Part shown: positions 47,444 to 61,302 of the stretch, in pieces | Numbering within the stretch: the stretch's first letter is position 1 | Layout: every line of letters starts with the position of its first letter | Assembly: GCA_004154925.1 (NCBI GenBank) | Contig: QJNS01000104.1 | Span: forward strand, 124,001-188,000 | Direction of reading: 5' to 3' | DNA length: 64,000 nucleotides | Source of the DNA: Monosporascus cannonballus | Taxonomy: Eukaryota; Ascomycota; Sordariomycetes; Xylariales | The notes under the pieces: model-generated | What the model was told of the DNA's origin: nothing | Databases searched by the model: none | The model's input: only the letters and a program-made list of their open reading frames with translations | Made by a program: the position numbers and the translations under genes

Positions 47444-50400
47444 TAAGGTTCTTGGCGGGTTCCCAGGTATTTTCGAAATCCGGGTGCTTTTTTCACTTAA
47501 TTAGGTATTAAGTAAGTTCGTTTTGCTTTCGTATATCGAATATTTTTTTTATTTCGTATACTTATTCGTTTTTTATTTTTATATTATTTTATATTATATA
47601 TACTTTAATTATATTTGCTATTAATTCGAATAAAAAATATAAAGAATTAGATAAAGTTCAATTTTTAATGGAAATTTCAATTAATAATTATTTTTTAAGA
47701 TTTTTTTAACGATTTTATATGGACCGATATATTTAAAATCGAGTTTTTTTGCTGGGTTTTTTTATTTAAATATTTTTGGTAATAAGGAAAACTATTTCCC
47801 CTTTTTCGAAAATTAATCTTTTTAACCTTTTCTAATTATAATATTCACTTATTTAATTTCGTACGAATTCCAGTTTTATTTTTATTTCTTAATATAATTA
47901 TTTTAATTATTTTAACGTAAAGATTATTTTGACATTAATTAGACCGTCGTTATATATCGTTTTATAAATATTTGGCATAAAATCAAAATTTGCGGTTATA
48001 AGTATTATTTTAATATTTTCGTAATAACTAATATTATAAGCTAATTGTACGATTGGCAATTTTTAACCTAGTTATTTTATTTATAATTAATGTAATATTA
48101 TAAGTAAGTTTTTAAGATTTGATTTATTCGTTCCGTTTATTTATCCATTTAAGGTTTAAATATGTTGGATAATTTGTAACTTAGGCCGATCTGTATCATA
48201 AAACCTTGCCAAAATTTAAATGCAAAAATTAATCCTTTGTTTGATATAATTTTTATAGGTAATCCGTATATGCTAAAAATATGTTTAAAAAATATATACC
48301 AGTTGTTCGGCGTTTATGGCCTTATAATATGGTAAAAAATAGGAGAATTTCGTAAATCGGTCGATGATTACGAAAATGCTATCGTAATATATTTCCGTAA
48401 CTGGATTTTTTGATATAGGAAATTTGGTAATAAAGTCGAATATAATTAAATATTATAATTGCTTTACGACTGGTAATAGTTATAGCTTTCCGTATAACCT
48501 ATATCGTTAAGTTTTTGCTTTAGCGTAAATATCGCATTGCTGAATAATTTTTTGTACCGTTAATTTCATTTTAGGAAAGGAATATATACGTTAAAGTCGT
48601 TTTAAGGTTTTATGGATTCCTGGATATCTGTATAACTAATATTCGTGTATTTTTCGTATTAGATTTTTCTAGTATTTTTCTGAAATTTGCATTTTGTTTA
48701 TTTTTTGGTTTTTTAAAAGATTATCGTTATGTTATTGAATTTTCTGGTACATATTATAAGGTACTGCCCGAATTGTTGCAATTTGTCATAAGCGTAAATA
48801 TCCTTTTATAATAATATCAAAAATTATATAGCTAATTTTAACCAATTTTCTTTCGAAATTTGGTCGTTTATTTAAAGTATTTGCTTTACCGTTTTTTAAC
48901 TCTTTTTTAAAGATAATAATAAAGTCGAAATTCGCGAATCTTTCCGCATATCTTAATTATCGTTTTATAAGTTCCTTAGTGGTAGTAAATCGGGTAAGAT
49001 TTTGATAATCTGTATAAACTTTGACCTGGTACAAATTTTCCTTTAAAAAATGCCTGAATTTCCGAAATGCCATAATAATAACTATAAATTCCTTATTTAA
49101 AATGTCATAATTAAGTTTAATTCTTTTTAATTTATACGAAAAAAATACAATAAGGTATAATTTGCCTTAATTATTTTATTATTCGATTATTACGTTTAAC
49201 GCATAATTCAAAGTATTAGTTTTTAATTTAACGAGGCGGTTTGGATTATATATAATTAATACTGGTTCGCTAATAATTATATCCTTAATATCCTGAAATG
49301 TTTTTTCCGTATCAGGCGTCCATTTAATTTTTTTTTTTCGTAAGATTTATTAAGGGTATGGTTATTTTGCTAAAGTTCCGAATGAACTTTCTGTAGTAAT
49401 TAGCGAATTTAAGAAATACCTATACTTCCTTAATTATCGTTAGCGTCTGCCATTCCGTAATTACAGCGATTTTCTTAAAGTTTATCCTAATATGTCCTAG
49501 GGTAATAATATGTTCCAGATATTCTACTTTTTATATATAAAATTAATTTTCTTTTACGTTAATAAGTAGCTTTACGTTTTGTAAAGCTGGAAAAATTTTA
49601 TAAACGTATTTTGCGTATATTCTTTTTATTTTTAAGAAAATAAGAACATCGTCGAAATAGTAAACGATGAAAATATCGAGGTATTTTCGTAATATATAAT
49701 TTACCATTTATTGGAAAATTGCTAATACGTTCGTAAGTTTTATTAATATAACCAAATATTTAAATAATTCGTATTTCGTTTTAAAAGTTATTTTTATTCG
49801 TATTTTTTTAGATCTTAATAAAGTTATATTTATTTTTAAAATCGAACGTTATGAATTATTTGGCTCCGTAAAGTCGGTTTTCTTTTCTATAATCAGGGAT
49901 AATAATATTTAATCCCTAATAATAATATCGTTTCATTGCCGATAATTAATTATAAATCGTAATTTTCCATTTTTCTTTAATACGAAAAATATTAGGTAAC
50001 CTGCTGGTAATTTCGAAAGTTAAATCCATTTTTTTGTAGCCGATTTTTCAGATATTTTCTGAAAATACGTAATTTATTTCCGCTAAAGTTATAAATAAGG
50101 TAAAATTTTGTCGAAAATCCTTTTTTGAAAATTATCTTATAATTTTATTCTTTATATTCTAATAATTTCGTATTAAGTTTCTTTTTAAAAAGCTGCTTAT
50201 ATTTATAGTATTATAGTAATATATTAATTAAATTCTCTAATTTTTTAAGTTATTATTCTTCTTATTTTAAATTATTATTTAATTGTTTTAATTTCGTTTT
50301 AATAATAATAATAATACGTCGTATTTTTTTTAATATTTATTTTTTTAGGTGGTAAAATATTTGTTGTATTTTTATACTTGTATTTGTCGCCATTATCGAT

Positions 50401-50715
50401 TAAATATTCAGATTTTAATTTCTTTTTTTTATATTTATTAATAATGAATAAAACGAACTTTATTTGGTTAGTTCTGCCGTTAATCAAAATTCCGCACTGG
50501 CATATCTATAATAATTTTAAGATTATGTCGTAATTCCCGAATGGAGCGATATCGAAATTAATTATTTGGTATCGTTCTTTAATAAAAATCTTAAAATAAT
50601 TAATTCTGCGCGTAAATCTTCCGTTATCGTAAGCGAATTCTTAATTTTCGGTATTCGTTGTTAAATAAGGTTCTAATTTATATTTCCATAACAGTTTAAA
50701 TTTATTAATTATATC

Positions 50716-50922
50716 TGTCAGCAGTCACAGTGATCAAATGCAGGAAACTGGTGATAGCTTGATGATCTATGCTAGGAAAGACTGAAGAAGTCTGGGGCGT
50801 ACCGCCCTTACATACACGTCCTGTTTGTACAAACGGTAGTCCCTGGACAAACGCTGTCCCAGGCTGCAGAGCACTGCTTTAAAGCGCCAGCCGTAAACAT
50901 CTAAAGCACCTAACTGCCGGCA
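50716..50922 (-). repeat. LTR of Copia E (left copy)
   Basis: 207 bp, TGTCAGCAGTCACAG to CTAACTGCCGGCA. It contains the perfect 12-bp palindrome GTTTGTACAAAC (50,823-50,834). Nearly free of RIP. Confidence 0.92.
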
Positions 50923-53741
50923 CGCCCTTTTGCGTCAAATAGCCTTGTCCACCAAAGTTTTCAGTCTGTATAGGAATTAAATTCTTATTTTCGTCAATTT
51001 CAAATACCTTCTGACTTATTCTGTATTTATATCCTTTTAAGCCTTAAGTTGGCCATAAATCGTTCGAAATCAGCCCTGTCCAGTGGCTTCGTAAGCCTAT
51101 TTGCTAGGTTATCCTTACTTTCCACGTACTGGAAACAAATATTTCTGTCTTGAACCTCCTAACGTACGTAATGATATTCGAGCGGAATATAATATTTTCT
51201 TCGGGTTATCTATATTTCCGTTACTTACTTTAACGTACCTATGTTATCTTCCAGGATGGGAATAAGGCCCTTGGGCATAAGCCCTAACTTTGTAAGGAAG
51301 TTCCTGATTCCAGCTGCCTTTATTATTACTATTCTTATTCCTACGTACTTTGCTTCCGTAATATATTTGGTAATAACACCCTATAATTTCGAAAGTTACA
51401 TAACGGGTGTTCCAATTATGAAAAATACGTACCCCGTGGTAAACTTTGTTAATTCGGAATCCGCAAAACTTATATTTATTATTCCGAACAGCCTTAGGTC
51501 GTTATATTTCCGGTACGGATGGTTTTCGTTTAACTTTTTGTACCGAAAAAACTGATTTACCGTACCATTTAAATATTATAACAATCGCTTAATGCATTCC
51601 CGGTATCTGGGCGACGGGTTGCTTATAAATTTAGCCTAAGTTAAAGTCGTAAATGTTATATCCGGTCTGTTAATATAATTGGAAAAGTTAAATTTTCTTA
51701 CCAGGCTAACGTATTCGAACGTTTTTTCCTTATTAGCCATTCCGTCGTACCGTACAATATGCTTTAAGTAATCCTTAACAAATAACGTAGGTATTTTCCG
51801 TATGGCGTTTAAACCTATTAACTGTAATAACTTTTCGATATACTGTTATTAATCTAACCCGACGTCTCCAATTAGCGAAAAACGTACAATCCGTATACCT
51901 AAATACCAGTCCGCGTTACCCAAATCCTTAATAAGTACGTCCTTAACGATTCTTTTGGTAATATCTTAAAAGCATTATCTATTAAGGCCGAAAACCAGGA
52001 AGTTATCGACATACGAAGCGATAACAGCTCCTATTTCCGGATTATGGTATATCGCGTCGTCCGAAATTAATAAACGGAATCCCTATTTTATTAATATTTT
52101 TCTTACTTTTTCTTACTAAATAGCTCCGGCTTACTTTAAGTCGTACAGGGGGTTTATCAGTTTGATAACTTTCTTAAGGGAAAATTAATAGATATCTTTA
52201 TTTTCTGGGTAGGTATTAAAATATTCCGTTAATATGGGAAAAAGTTTTATATAAACGTTTTTTTTAAGGTTACTATTTAAGTAAGCGGCGATAAAGTTAA
52301 TTTAGAATATATATTAGCCTAGGGCGGCAGCCAACGTTATTAAAACTTTTTAATATACAGCTTTTATAATACTGGCTGTAATCTCGTTATAATTTATTTC
52401 TTTCCGTTAAGTAAATCCCTTTTTGCAAATACGGGCCTTGTACTTTTTTAGTTCTCCCGTAAACGTATACTTTTTTCTTAATATCCATTTGGTATTCATA
52501 AGGTGCCCGTAAACTCCTTCGCCAGGGGGTATGAACTTGAAAATTCCGCGTAAAAGGTTTTTTTTGATCTCCGTGAAAATCGCTTTAAGCTATATCTTTC
52601 GTTCTGGGCTCCCCATAGCTTCCTTTAGGCTTGGACCGTCGTCCACTGCAAACAGCCTATAGGTTTCGTCATTAAGGTCGTTACCAAGGTCGAAATGGAA
52701 GGTATATATGCTATAATCGCTTTTTTCGTCGCCCTCTTAGGTTAAAGCTAGCTTTAATTCGCGCAAAAGCTCCGGGGTTTTATCTGGGGCTTTTAAGGTA
52801 TACAGGTTAGGGATTATTTTTTTTGGACGCCCCTTTTTAGGCTTTACTTACTTCGTTTCCTGATTTATATCGTCCTTTGAAATAACGTTATCGTTTTTAT
52901 TTTTCATTCTAATACCCTGCTTTTAACGGTATTTCAAATGTTTTTGTACAGGCTGCAAAAATAACCGAATAATATTTTTCGGGCTAAAAGGCTGTCCTAG
53001 CTTTTTTAGGTCCTTATAAACAATAATATATAGTATTATTAGCAATTTGCCGCCCTTTAGCAACTAAACCTTATAGTTATATATCCTTTAATACCTTAGC
53101 AGCATTCCTTTTGTTTCTCGAGCTGCCAGTTTTTTTAATTTAATCCTGTAATTCGTGTTAATTAGGATTATATATTTGCTATTAAGGATGCGAAAGTGGC
53201 TGTTATCCGGCTTATATAACCGTTTCGGTTTAAGGTCAAATACGTTTTCAAAATATTTGATAAATATTACATTTTTTATAATTAACTATCTTATTCTGTT
53301 AATCGTATGGGTTATAATTTTTATTATAAGGTCCCAAAAATATATAAATATTTTTATCTGTACGGAAATCGTACATATTTCGTTTTAAAGAAATTAAATA
53401 TTACGTTTTACGATTCTATTTTAATATTGGTTATAAAAGTTGGAAATTATTAGCTTAATACTTTCTATAGCGCAGAAATTCTCGATAATTATTATATCGA
53501 ATTCCTTACCGCTATTAAATTATAAAATCTGTATTTTTTTCTTTTTACTTAACGCCTTTAAACGTTTAATTATTTACGTAATGTACGTATATAAATATTG
53601 TTATACTTCGTCCTTAATCCTGAACGAATAATACTTTTTATAGCGCAATAAATCGTTTATAATAAATCTAAAATAACTGTTATTTTTAATGTTAACAGGC
53701 TTTACTAAGTTTACGTCGTACTAAATAATTTCTCTTACATA

Positions 53742-54510
53742 CTATCTTCGTTTTTGGGGGTTTATAAACGGGATTTTCCGTATTTTCGTTTCGTTATAAG
53801 CTATATAAAGGATAATTTCTACATCTTTGGGGTCCAAATTTATCCCCGTAAACCTTTTAATGGTCCAAATTAATCGTTTAATGCTAAGATAACAAAAGCG
53901 GCGGTACCAAAAAATAATTTTCTTTATAACTTCGTCCGTTATAAAAACCTTTCCGTCCTTAAAAGCTCCCATAAGGGCTTTCCTTAAGTTATTAATTAGG
54001 TTACCGTTATCTTCTTTACCAAATACCTTCCCTACCGCGTATCTCTATTAATCGTTTTCGTTTATTACTAAAACCCTGATAATAGGCTTTAACTTCCCAT
54101 AAAGCCATAGGAAAAATCTTTTCCGAATGATGTTAATTATTATTAATTAGGTTTTATCAAAACTAATTAAAGCGTTACAATTTAAGTAACCCTTTTATTT
54201 ATAAAATATCTTCTCGGAAAATACCTTTAATTAAAAATCCTCAATATATAACGTATATTTTACTCTAATTTCGTTATTTTCTTTTCTAAGGCTTTTTAAG
54301 AGCCACTTAATAATACCGATAAAGGTGGCAACTATTGGTCCGCTTCTTATTATAATTTGAATTCTTTTGGACTTAATATCTAACATAATGTTTTTTTTAA
54401 AGTCGTCGATATTATTCGTAATATTAATATTTGCTCCCAAGTCCCAAAACAATTTATTTCGGTTATTTTCTATGGAAAAATATACGTACAAAAATATGGC
54501 GCTGCCCATA
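53742..54510 (-). pseudogene. Copia E protease and GAG-pre-integrase segment
   Basis: Two open stretches (54,509-54,231 and 53,972-53,742) carry the altered aspartic protease site DLGANINITNN and the histidine/arginine pre-integrase motif WYRRFCYLSIKRL (family WHxRLGHLS), with Trp/His/Gly changes expected from RIP. Confidence 0.8.
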
Positions 54511-54580
54511 ATTATCGCTTTAATTACTTTAGGGCAGTTAGCTACCTGGAGTTAACGCGCTTAACCGCCTAAAACTTAAG

Positions 54581-54962
54581 TGTTACAACCCAAGTCAGCT
54601 GGGCCTGCGGAAACGGTCCAGCCAAGATCACAAAGCTACGCTAGCTCAGGGTTACGTAACTAGTGCTCGGCGGGTCTTAACTAAGCATGACTGAGCACGA
54701 CTGAACAGCATTAAGCAATTATTTAACAGGGCTTTGCTAAGCAAAAATAAATAGTAATAAAAAAATTAATATATATATATATATTATTTTTATAATTTAA
54801 ATAACTTTAATTTATAATATAATTTCGTTACTTAAAATATTTTTAGTATTACGAAACGTAATATTTTATTATATTTATTACATAAATTCTTATAATATTC
54901 CTATTAATATAAATTCGTTAACTTAAGGTTTAATAATTGGTTAAACCTTATAATTCGTTATA
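54581..54962 (+). repeat. 5' LTR of element D (U3 type 2)
   Basis: Starts TGTTACAACCCAAGTCAGC, related to the B LTR. The CACGTG core has become TTACGTAA-like near 54,652. Confidence 0.9.
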
Positions 54963-57900
54963 CGTTATAAGTTCTTATTTAATAATATTTTTAGATTTTA
55001 AGCAGTATTTCATACTGTCAAAATATTAATCAGTATTTAGGAAACCCTTATTTAATAGTTTTAGGCTCGAATTCGGAAACTGGAAAAAGAAATTCGATAA
55101 TTTAGAGTTACGCCACTTACCTAATCCGTTCTCGCCCGTATAAAGCCTAAAAAGCCGGAACTCTATAATAAAAAAAATAACCCTCAAATTTTCCTAACTT
55201 AGGTATAAATTTATGTTTATTTTTTAAACCTTAATAATCCAGCGGATATAATCCTAATAATAAAAATATGCCTAATAAAAAATATGATTAATTAATTTAA
55301 ACCCATTAAAAAAAACTTTTTGAAAATAAAAAAAATAAATTAAAAAAATTATTAATAAAATCTTTTTAACTTATACCAATTTCGAAAACAAAATACGTAA
55401 TAATATCGGCAATCCGGATAGAAAATAATTAACGGCTTAATAATTCCTATAATTCCGACAAAAAAAACCTGCATTTAAATGCGCCATAATTTTCAAAAGT
55501 TTTATAATTAAGGCCGGATAAAAAAATAACAAAACCGACGTTTTTATCGATATATTTTACAAAAGGCTAAAAAATAATATAAAAAATACAACTATTCGAA
55601 TTAATTAATTACTATAAATCGGTATGTCGTAAAAATAATCAAAATTAATAATCGATAATTTGAAAAATAATAAGAAAAAAAAGAATAATACATTTTACTT
55701 TTGGAATATAATAAGTTTAACCAGGGAAAAAAACGAAATATACCCTTTATTTCTTATAGAACGGCGTTAGAACCTATGGAACTCGGCGTTACTCATAAAT
55801 AAAACTGGAGCCAAATTAAATGCTTTAATTACGGCAAAATAAAATATAAGGCCTATAAATACAAAAAGCTTAAAAAGTTACGATAAAATAATTAAATCTT
55901 TATACCGGAAGGATAATTTAAAAATAATTAAAAAAATAATAACAAAATTATTAATATAATTTAAGCCAAATACGTATTTAATTTATAACAAAAGGTTTAA
56001 TAAGAATTATTATAATAAGAAATTCGACGGAAAATACAAAAAGCCAAAAAGCTAACTTAATAAGCAACGTAAACATAACAAAAGGTACTATAAAAATAAT
56101 TACGCAAATATTAAAACTGGATAAAAAATATTTATCCCGGAATCCTTAATTAATACGGCAAATTATACGCCATATACTATCGATAACAAAAATATCTCGA
56201 TTACGAAAAATGGAAACAATATATCCATATACGAATTACCTGCATATATTACGAAAAATTTGATTTTCTAAACCGAACCGGGCATAATAAAAATATAAGC
56301 AATAATATCGACAGCTTCGAACTATAACCCCAGAAAATATCCAGTAATTAGCCGAAATAAAAAACTGGCCTAAAAAAAATAATGCCTGCAAAAAAACCCT
56401 TTTTATTATTATAAATAATATAACCATTAAACGGAAAAAGAATTAATCCAGCATACGGTAAAAAAATGTTATCAAAAAATTATTACGGACCTCCATTTTT
56501 AATTAGGATTTATTACGGATCTCCAAAAAAAAAGCTATTAAAAAAATACGTTAATTTACAGAAAATCTCTAAAACGACAACTAAAACGACGCATAATAAA
56601 ATACAGTCGCAAACATAAAAAAACAATTTACTTGATAGGAAAAAGAATTAAAAAAAAACAAAAACAATTAATACGGCTCGAAAGAATAATACGCCGATAA
56701 TAATAATAAATATAATAACTTAACGCGTTAAACGAAAAAATACAAACAAAATTTAATAAACTTAAATAGGAATTAAAAAACAATTATTTATAAAAAAGCC
56801 GCAAAATAACAAAACCTAAAAAAATTAAAGGGAATTTCCAAAAAAAGCTTTAAACGCGATAATAAGAAACGTTAATAACCTTATTACTTTGGACATACAA
56901 ATCGGAACGTATTAATATACCGCAATAATGGATTACGGAATTTTAGGCGGAAATTACATTATACCGGATATAGTTAACGAATTCAAATTGCCATAAAAAT
57001 ATAAGTTAAAACCTTATATAGCGACAAATATCGAAAGTTAGGAATTCGCTTACGATAACGGAAAAATTATATGCGAAATTAATTACCTTAAAATTCTTAT
57101 CAAAAAACGATATTAAACGGTTAATTTTAACATCGTTCCATTTGGGAATTGCGATATAATCTTAAGATTACCATAAATACGTTAATATAAAATTTTAATT
57201 AACGGCAGAACTGGTTAAATAAAAGTTATTTTATTTCTTATTAACCAACGGAAAAAAAATAAGATTTTAATATTTAATCGATAATAATAACGAATATAAA
57301 TATAAGGATATAACAAATACCTTATTATTTTAAAAAACAAAATATAAAAAACGGATATTAAAAAGAATATAACGTATTGTTATTATTATCAAAACGAAAT
57401 TAAAACAATTAAATAACGATTTAAAATAACAAAATTAACAGCCTAAAAAATCAGAAAATCTAATTAATATATTATTATAATATTACAAATACGAATAGCT
57501 TTTCAAAAAAAATTTAACATAAAATTATTAAAATATAGCGAATAAAATTACGAAATAATCCTTAAAGAGAGATTTTCGACAAAGTTTTATCTTATTTATA
57601 ACCTTAATAAAAACGAATTACGCATTTTCAAAAAATACCTGGAAAATCGGCTATAGAAAAAATAGATTTAACCTTTGAAATTACGAATAAAATATCTAAT
57701 ATTTTTCGTACCAAAAAAAAATAAAAAATTGCGATTTATGGTTAATTATCCACAATTAAATAACGTTATTATTAAAGTCGAACGTTATTACTTTTAATTA
57801 CGGAAATAAAAAACCGATTTTATAAAACCAAATAATTCATAATATTCGATTTTAAGAATAAATATAACCTTATTAAGATCAAAAAAAGATACGAATAAAA

Positions 57901-60132
57901 AATAACTTCCAGGACGAAATATAAACTATTTAAATATTTGGTTATATTAAAAGGATTTCCGAACGTACCAGTAACTTTTTAATAAATAATTAATTACGTA
58001 TTACGAAAATACCTCGATATTTTCGTTATTTGCTATCTCGACAACATTTTTATTTTTTTAAAAACAAAAAAAATATACGCAAAATACGTTCATAAAGTTC
58101 TTTAAGCTTTATAAAACGTAAGGTTATTTATTAACGCAAAAAAAATTAATTTCATATATAAAAAATAAAATATTTAAAATATATTATTACCTTAGAATAT
58201 ATTAAGATAAACCCTAAGAAAATCGTTATAATTATAAAATAACAAACGTTAATAACGGTTAAAGAAATATAAGTATTCCTTAAATTTATCAATTATTACA
58301 AGAAATTTATTCGAAACTTTAGCAAAATAATTATACCCTTAACAAATTTTACGAAAAGAAAATTCAAATAAACGCCAGATACGGAAACAATATTTTAGAA
58401 TATCAAAAATATAATTATTAATAAATTAATATTAATTATATACGATTTAAACCGCCTTATTACGCTAAAAACCGATATTTCGGATTACGCGTTAAACGTA
58501 ATAATCGGATAGCAAAATAATTAAAGCAAATTATACCTTATTATATTTTTTTCGTATAAGTTAAAAAAACCCGAATTTAATTACGACATTACAAATAAAA
58601 AGTTTATAACCATTATTATGATATTTCGAAAGTTTAGGTATTTTCTAAAAGGAAATTTATATCAAATTAAAGTTTATACGGATTATCAAAACTTTTACCC
58701 GATTTATTACGACAAAAAAACTTACAAAATAATAATTAAAATATGCGGAAATATTAGCGAATTTCGATTTCGTTATTATCTATAAGAAAAAATCAGAAAA
58801 CGGCAAAACAAACGCTTTAAATAAACGACCAAACTTTAAAAGGAATTGGTCAAAATTAACTATACAATTTTTAATACCATTACCGAAAAACATTTATATT
58901 TATAACAAATTGCGACAATTCGGGCAATACCTTATAATATGTACCAGAAACTTTAATAATATAATAATAATCTTTTAGAAAACTAAAAACCGGATAAAAT
59001 ATAAATTCCAGAAAAATATTAAAAAGCTTTAATAGGAAAAATATACGAATATTAATTATACGAATATTTAAGGATTTATAAAACCTTAAAAAAACTTTAA
59101 CGTATATATTCTTTTCTTAAAATAAAATTAATAATACAAAAAATTATACGGTAATGCGATATTTGAATTAAAGTAAAAATTCGATAATATAAACCTTACG
59201 AAAAATTACAATTATTATAAGTTATAAAATAATTATAATATTTAATTATATTTAACTTTATTACCAAATTTCCTATATCAAATAATTTAATTGCGGAAAT
59301 ATATTACAATAATATTTTCGTAATCGTCGATTAATTTACGAAACTTTCTTATTTCTTACCATATTATAAGGACATAAACGCCAAATAATAAACATATATT
59401 TTTTTAAATACATTTTCAGCATATACGGATTATTAATAAAAATTATATCAAATAAAAAAATCAATATTCGCATTTAAAGTTTGGTACGGCTTTATGGCAT
59501 AAATCGGCCTAAATTACAAATTATTTAACGTAATTAAATTACAAATAAATAAATAAATAAAACGAACAAACTAAAACTTAAAATTTTATTTACGATATTA
59601 TATTAATTACGAATAAAATAATTAAGTTAAAAAATTATTAATTGCATAATTAACTTATAATATTAGTTATTAAGAAAATATTAAGATAATATTTACGAAC
59701 ATAAATTTTGGTTTTATTTTAAAAGTTTATAAAAAAGTACGTAATAATAATCCAATTAATATCAAAATAATCCTTACGTTAAAATAGTTATAATAATTAT
59801 ATTAAAAAATAAAGATAAAATTAGAATTCGTACGAAACCAAATAAACAAATATAGTAATTAAAAAAATTAAAAAAAATTAACTTTTAAAAAAAGGGAAAT
59901 GGTATTTTTCGCTACAAAAAATATTTAAACAAAACGACCTAGTAAAAAACTCGATTTCAAATATATCGGTCTATATAAAATCGCTAAGAAAATCTCAGAA
60001 AACAATTACCAATTAAAACTTTTACCAAAAATCAAATTCTATCCAATTTTTCATATTTACTTATTCGAATTAACGGCAGATATAATTAAAGTATATATGG
60101 CATAAAATAATATAAAAATAAAAGACGAATAA

Positions 60133-60285
60133 ATATACGAAATAAAAAAGATATTTAATATGCGAAAGCAAAATGGATTTACCCAATACCTAATTAAATG
60201 GAAAAAGTACCCGAACTCCGAAAATACCTAAGAACCCGTTAAAAACCTTATGGGCGCCCAACGTCTATTAAAGAATTTTCACTAA
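60133..60285 (+). other. Chromodomain closing the element D pol
   Basis: Reads IYEIKKIFNMRKQNGF, TQYLIKWKKYPNSENT, one RIP stop in place of Trp, EPVKNL, then MGAQRLLKNFH and stop. The Y-L-I-K-W-K-x-Y-P block and acidic/aromatic end are the chromodomain hallmark of chromoviral integrases, which bind modified histone H3 and target heterochromatin. Confidence 0.85.
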
Positions 60286-60746
60286 TAATGACGGAATTAC
60301 CGGATATAATTATGTCCCAATTAACGTTATCTAACAGCTAGGTAACGCTGGGCAGCTTAAGGAAAGGAACTAAGGCGGCTAAAAAAGCCTCGGCGTTAAC
60401 CTGCTCCTAACGTTTCTATTCCTTTAATTCCTTTAGCAATTGCAATTCTTGCTATACCATTTTAATACCTTTTGAACGAAAAAACATTTTCTATTTTCGA
60501 AAACGGATTAACCGCATAATAACCTCGTTTATCTTTTGCTAATAACGTTTTTGCAATTTTAAAAAACGCTTTTCCGCCAGCACCTTTTTACATTTTAAAC
60601 GTTAATTTTCGGCACGAATATTCTCTAAGGAAAATAAAGGAACGCCGTTATTATCGCAAAAATAGCTACGTTTAACGTACGCCTTATATTTGGAAACGTT
60701 TTTCATTATTTCGCATTTCCAGCCCTTAGAAAAACACAAAAAATAT
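60248..60746 (-). pseudogene. Antisense accessory ORF of element D
   Basis: Runs from about 60,746 (start codon changed, with a small deletion near it) to a stop at 60,248, with several RIP stops. It includes LCFSKGWKCEIMKNVSKY, KAYVKRSYFC, VNAEAFLAALVPFLKLPSV, NVNWDIIISGNS and NSLIDVGRP, closely matching the B copy. Its final 38 bp overlap the chromodomain end on the other strand. Confidence 0.72.
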
Positions 60747-60916
60747 AACTTTAAAACTAAAATCGTCAAAGATAAAAAGCAGATTTTGACGTCGCGTAAT
60801 GGACGAAGGGACCTGACGACGATTTTTAATAACGCAGGCCAACATCTTGAAAGGAAAAGACTTATCAAAAGAAAAAGAAAAATCTTAAGGGCAAGATTTG
60901 GAAAAAGGGGAAACCG

Positions 60917-61297
60917 TATTATAACCCAAATCAGCTGAGCCTGCGGAAACGGTCCAGCCAAGATCACAAAGCTACGTTAGCTCAGGGTCACGTAATTAAT
61001 GCTCGGCGGGTCTCAACTAAACACGATTAAGCACGACTAAGCAGCACTAAGCAATTACTTAACAGGATTTTGCTAAACAAAGATAAATAGTAATAAAGAA
61101 ATTAAAATATATATGTTTATTATTTCATAATTTAAATAACTTTAATTTGTAATATAATTTCGTTATTTAAAACATTTTTAATATTACGAAACGTAATACG
61201 TTACTGTATTTATTACTTAGATTCCCACGATATTCCTGTTAACATAAATTCGTCAATTTAAGGTTTAATAGTTGGTTAAACCCTATAGCTCGTCACA
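60917..61297 (+). repeat. 3' LTR of element D (U3 type 2)
   Basis: 381 bp, starting TATTATAACCCAAATCAGC (TG changed to TA), preceded by the purine tract GGAAAAAGGGGAAA. Confidence 0.9.
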
Positions 61298-61302
61298 TTA
61301 AG

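Larger units (their letters stand above)
54581..61297 (+). mobile_element. Gypsy element D (chromovirus), complete, 6.7 kb, inserted in Copia E
   Basis: LTRs 54,581-54,962 and 60,917-61,297 (U3 type 2), with perfect duplication TTAAG (54,576-54,580 and 61,298-61,302). Gag resembles that of C, not of B, although the LTR type is that of B. The reverse transcriptase site near 58,035 reads Y-L-D-N, one Asp lost by G-to-A. Integrase is followed by a well preserved chromodomain (60,133-60,285) and the opposite-strand accessory gene (60,248-60,746). RIP stops are abundant. It is the innermost and therefore youngest insertion of the right stack. Confidence 0.92.

Noticed and set aside
51241..51555. 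104-codon plus-strand ORF
   Set aside because: Lies antisense to the Copia E reverse transcriptase region and has no motif; absent as a pattern in other elements.
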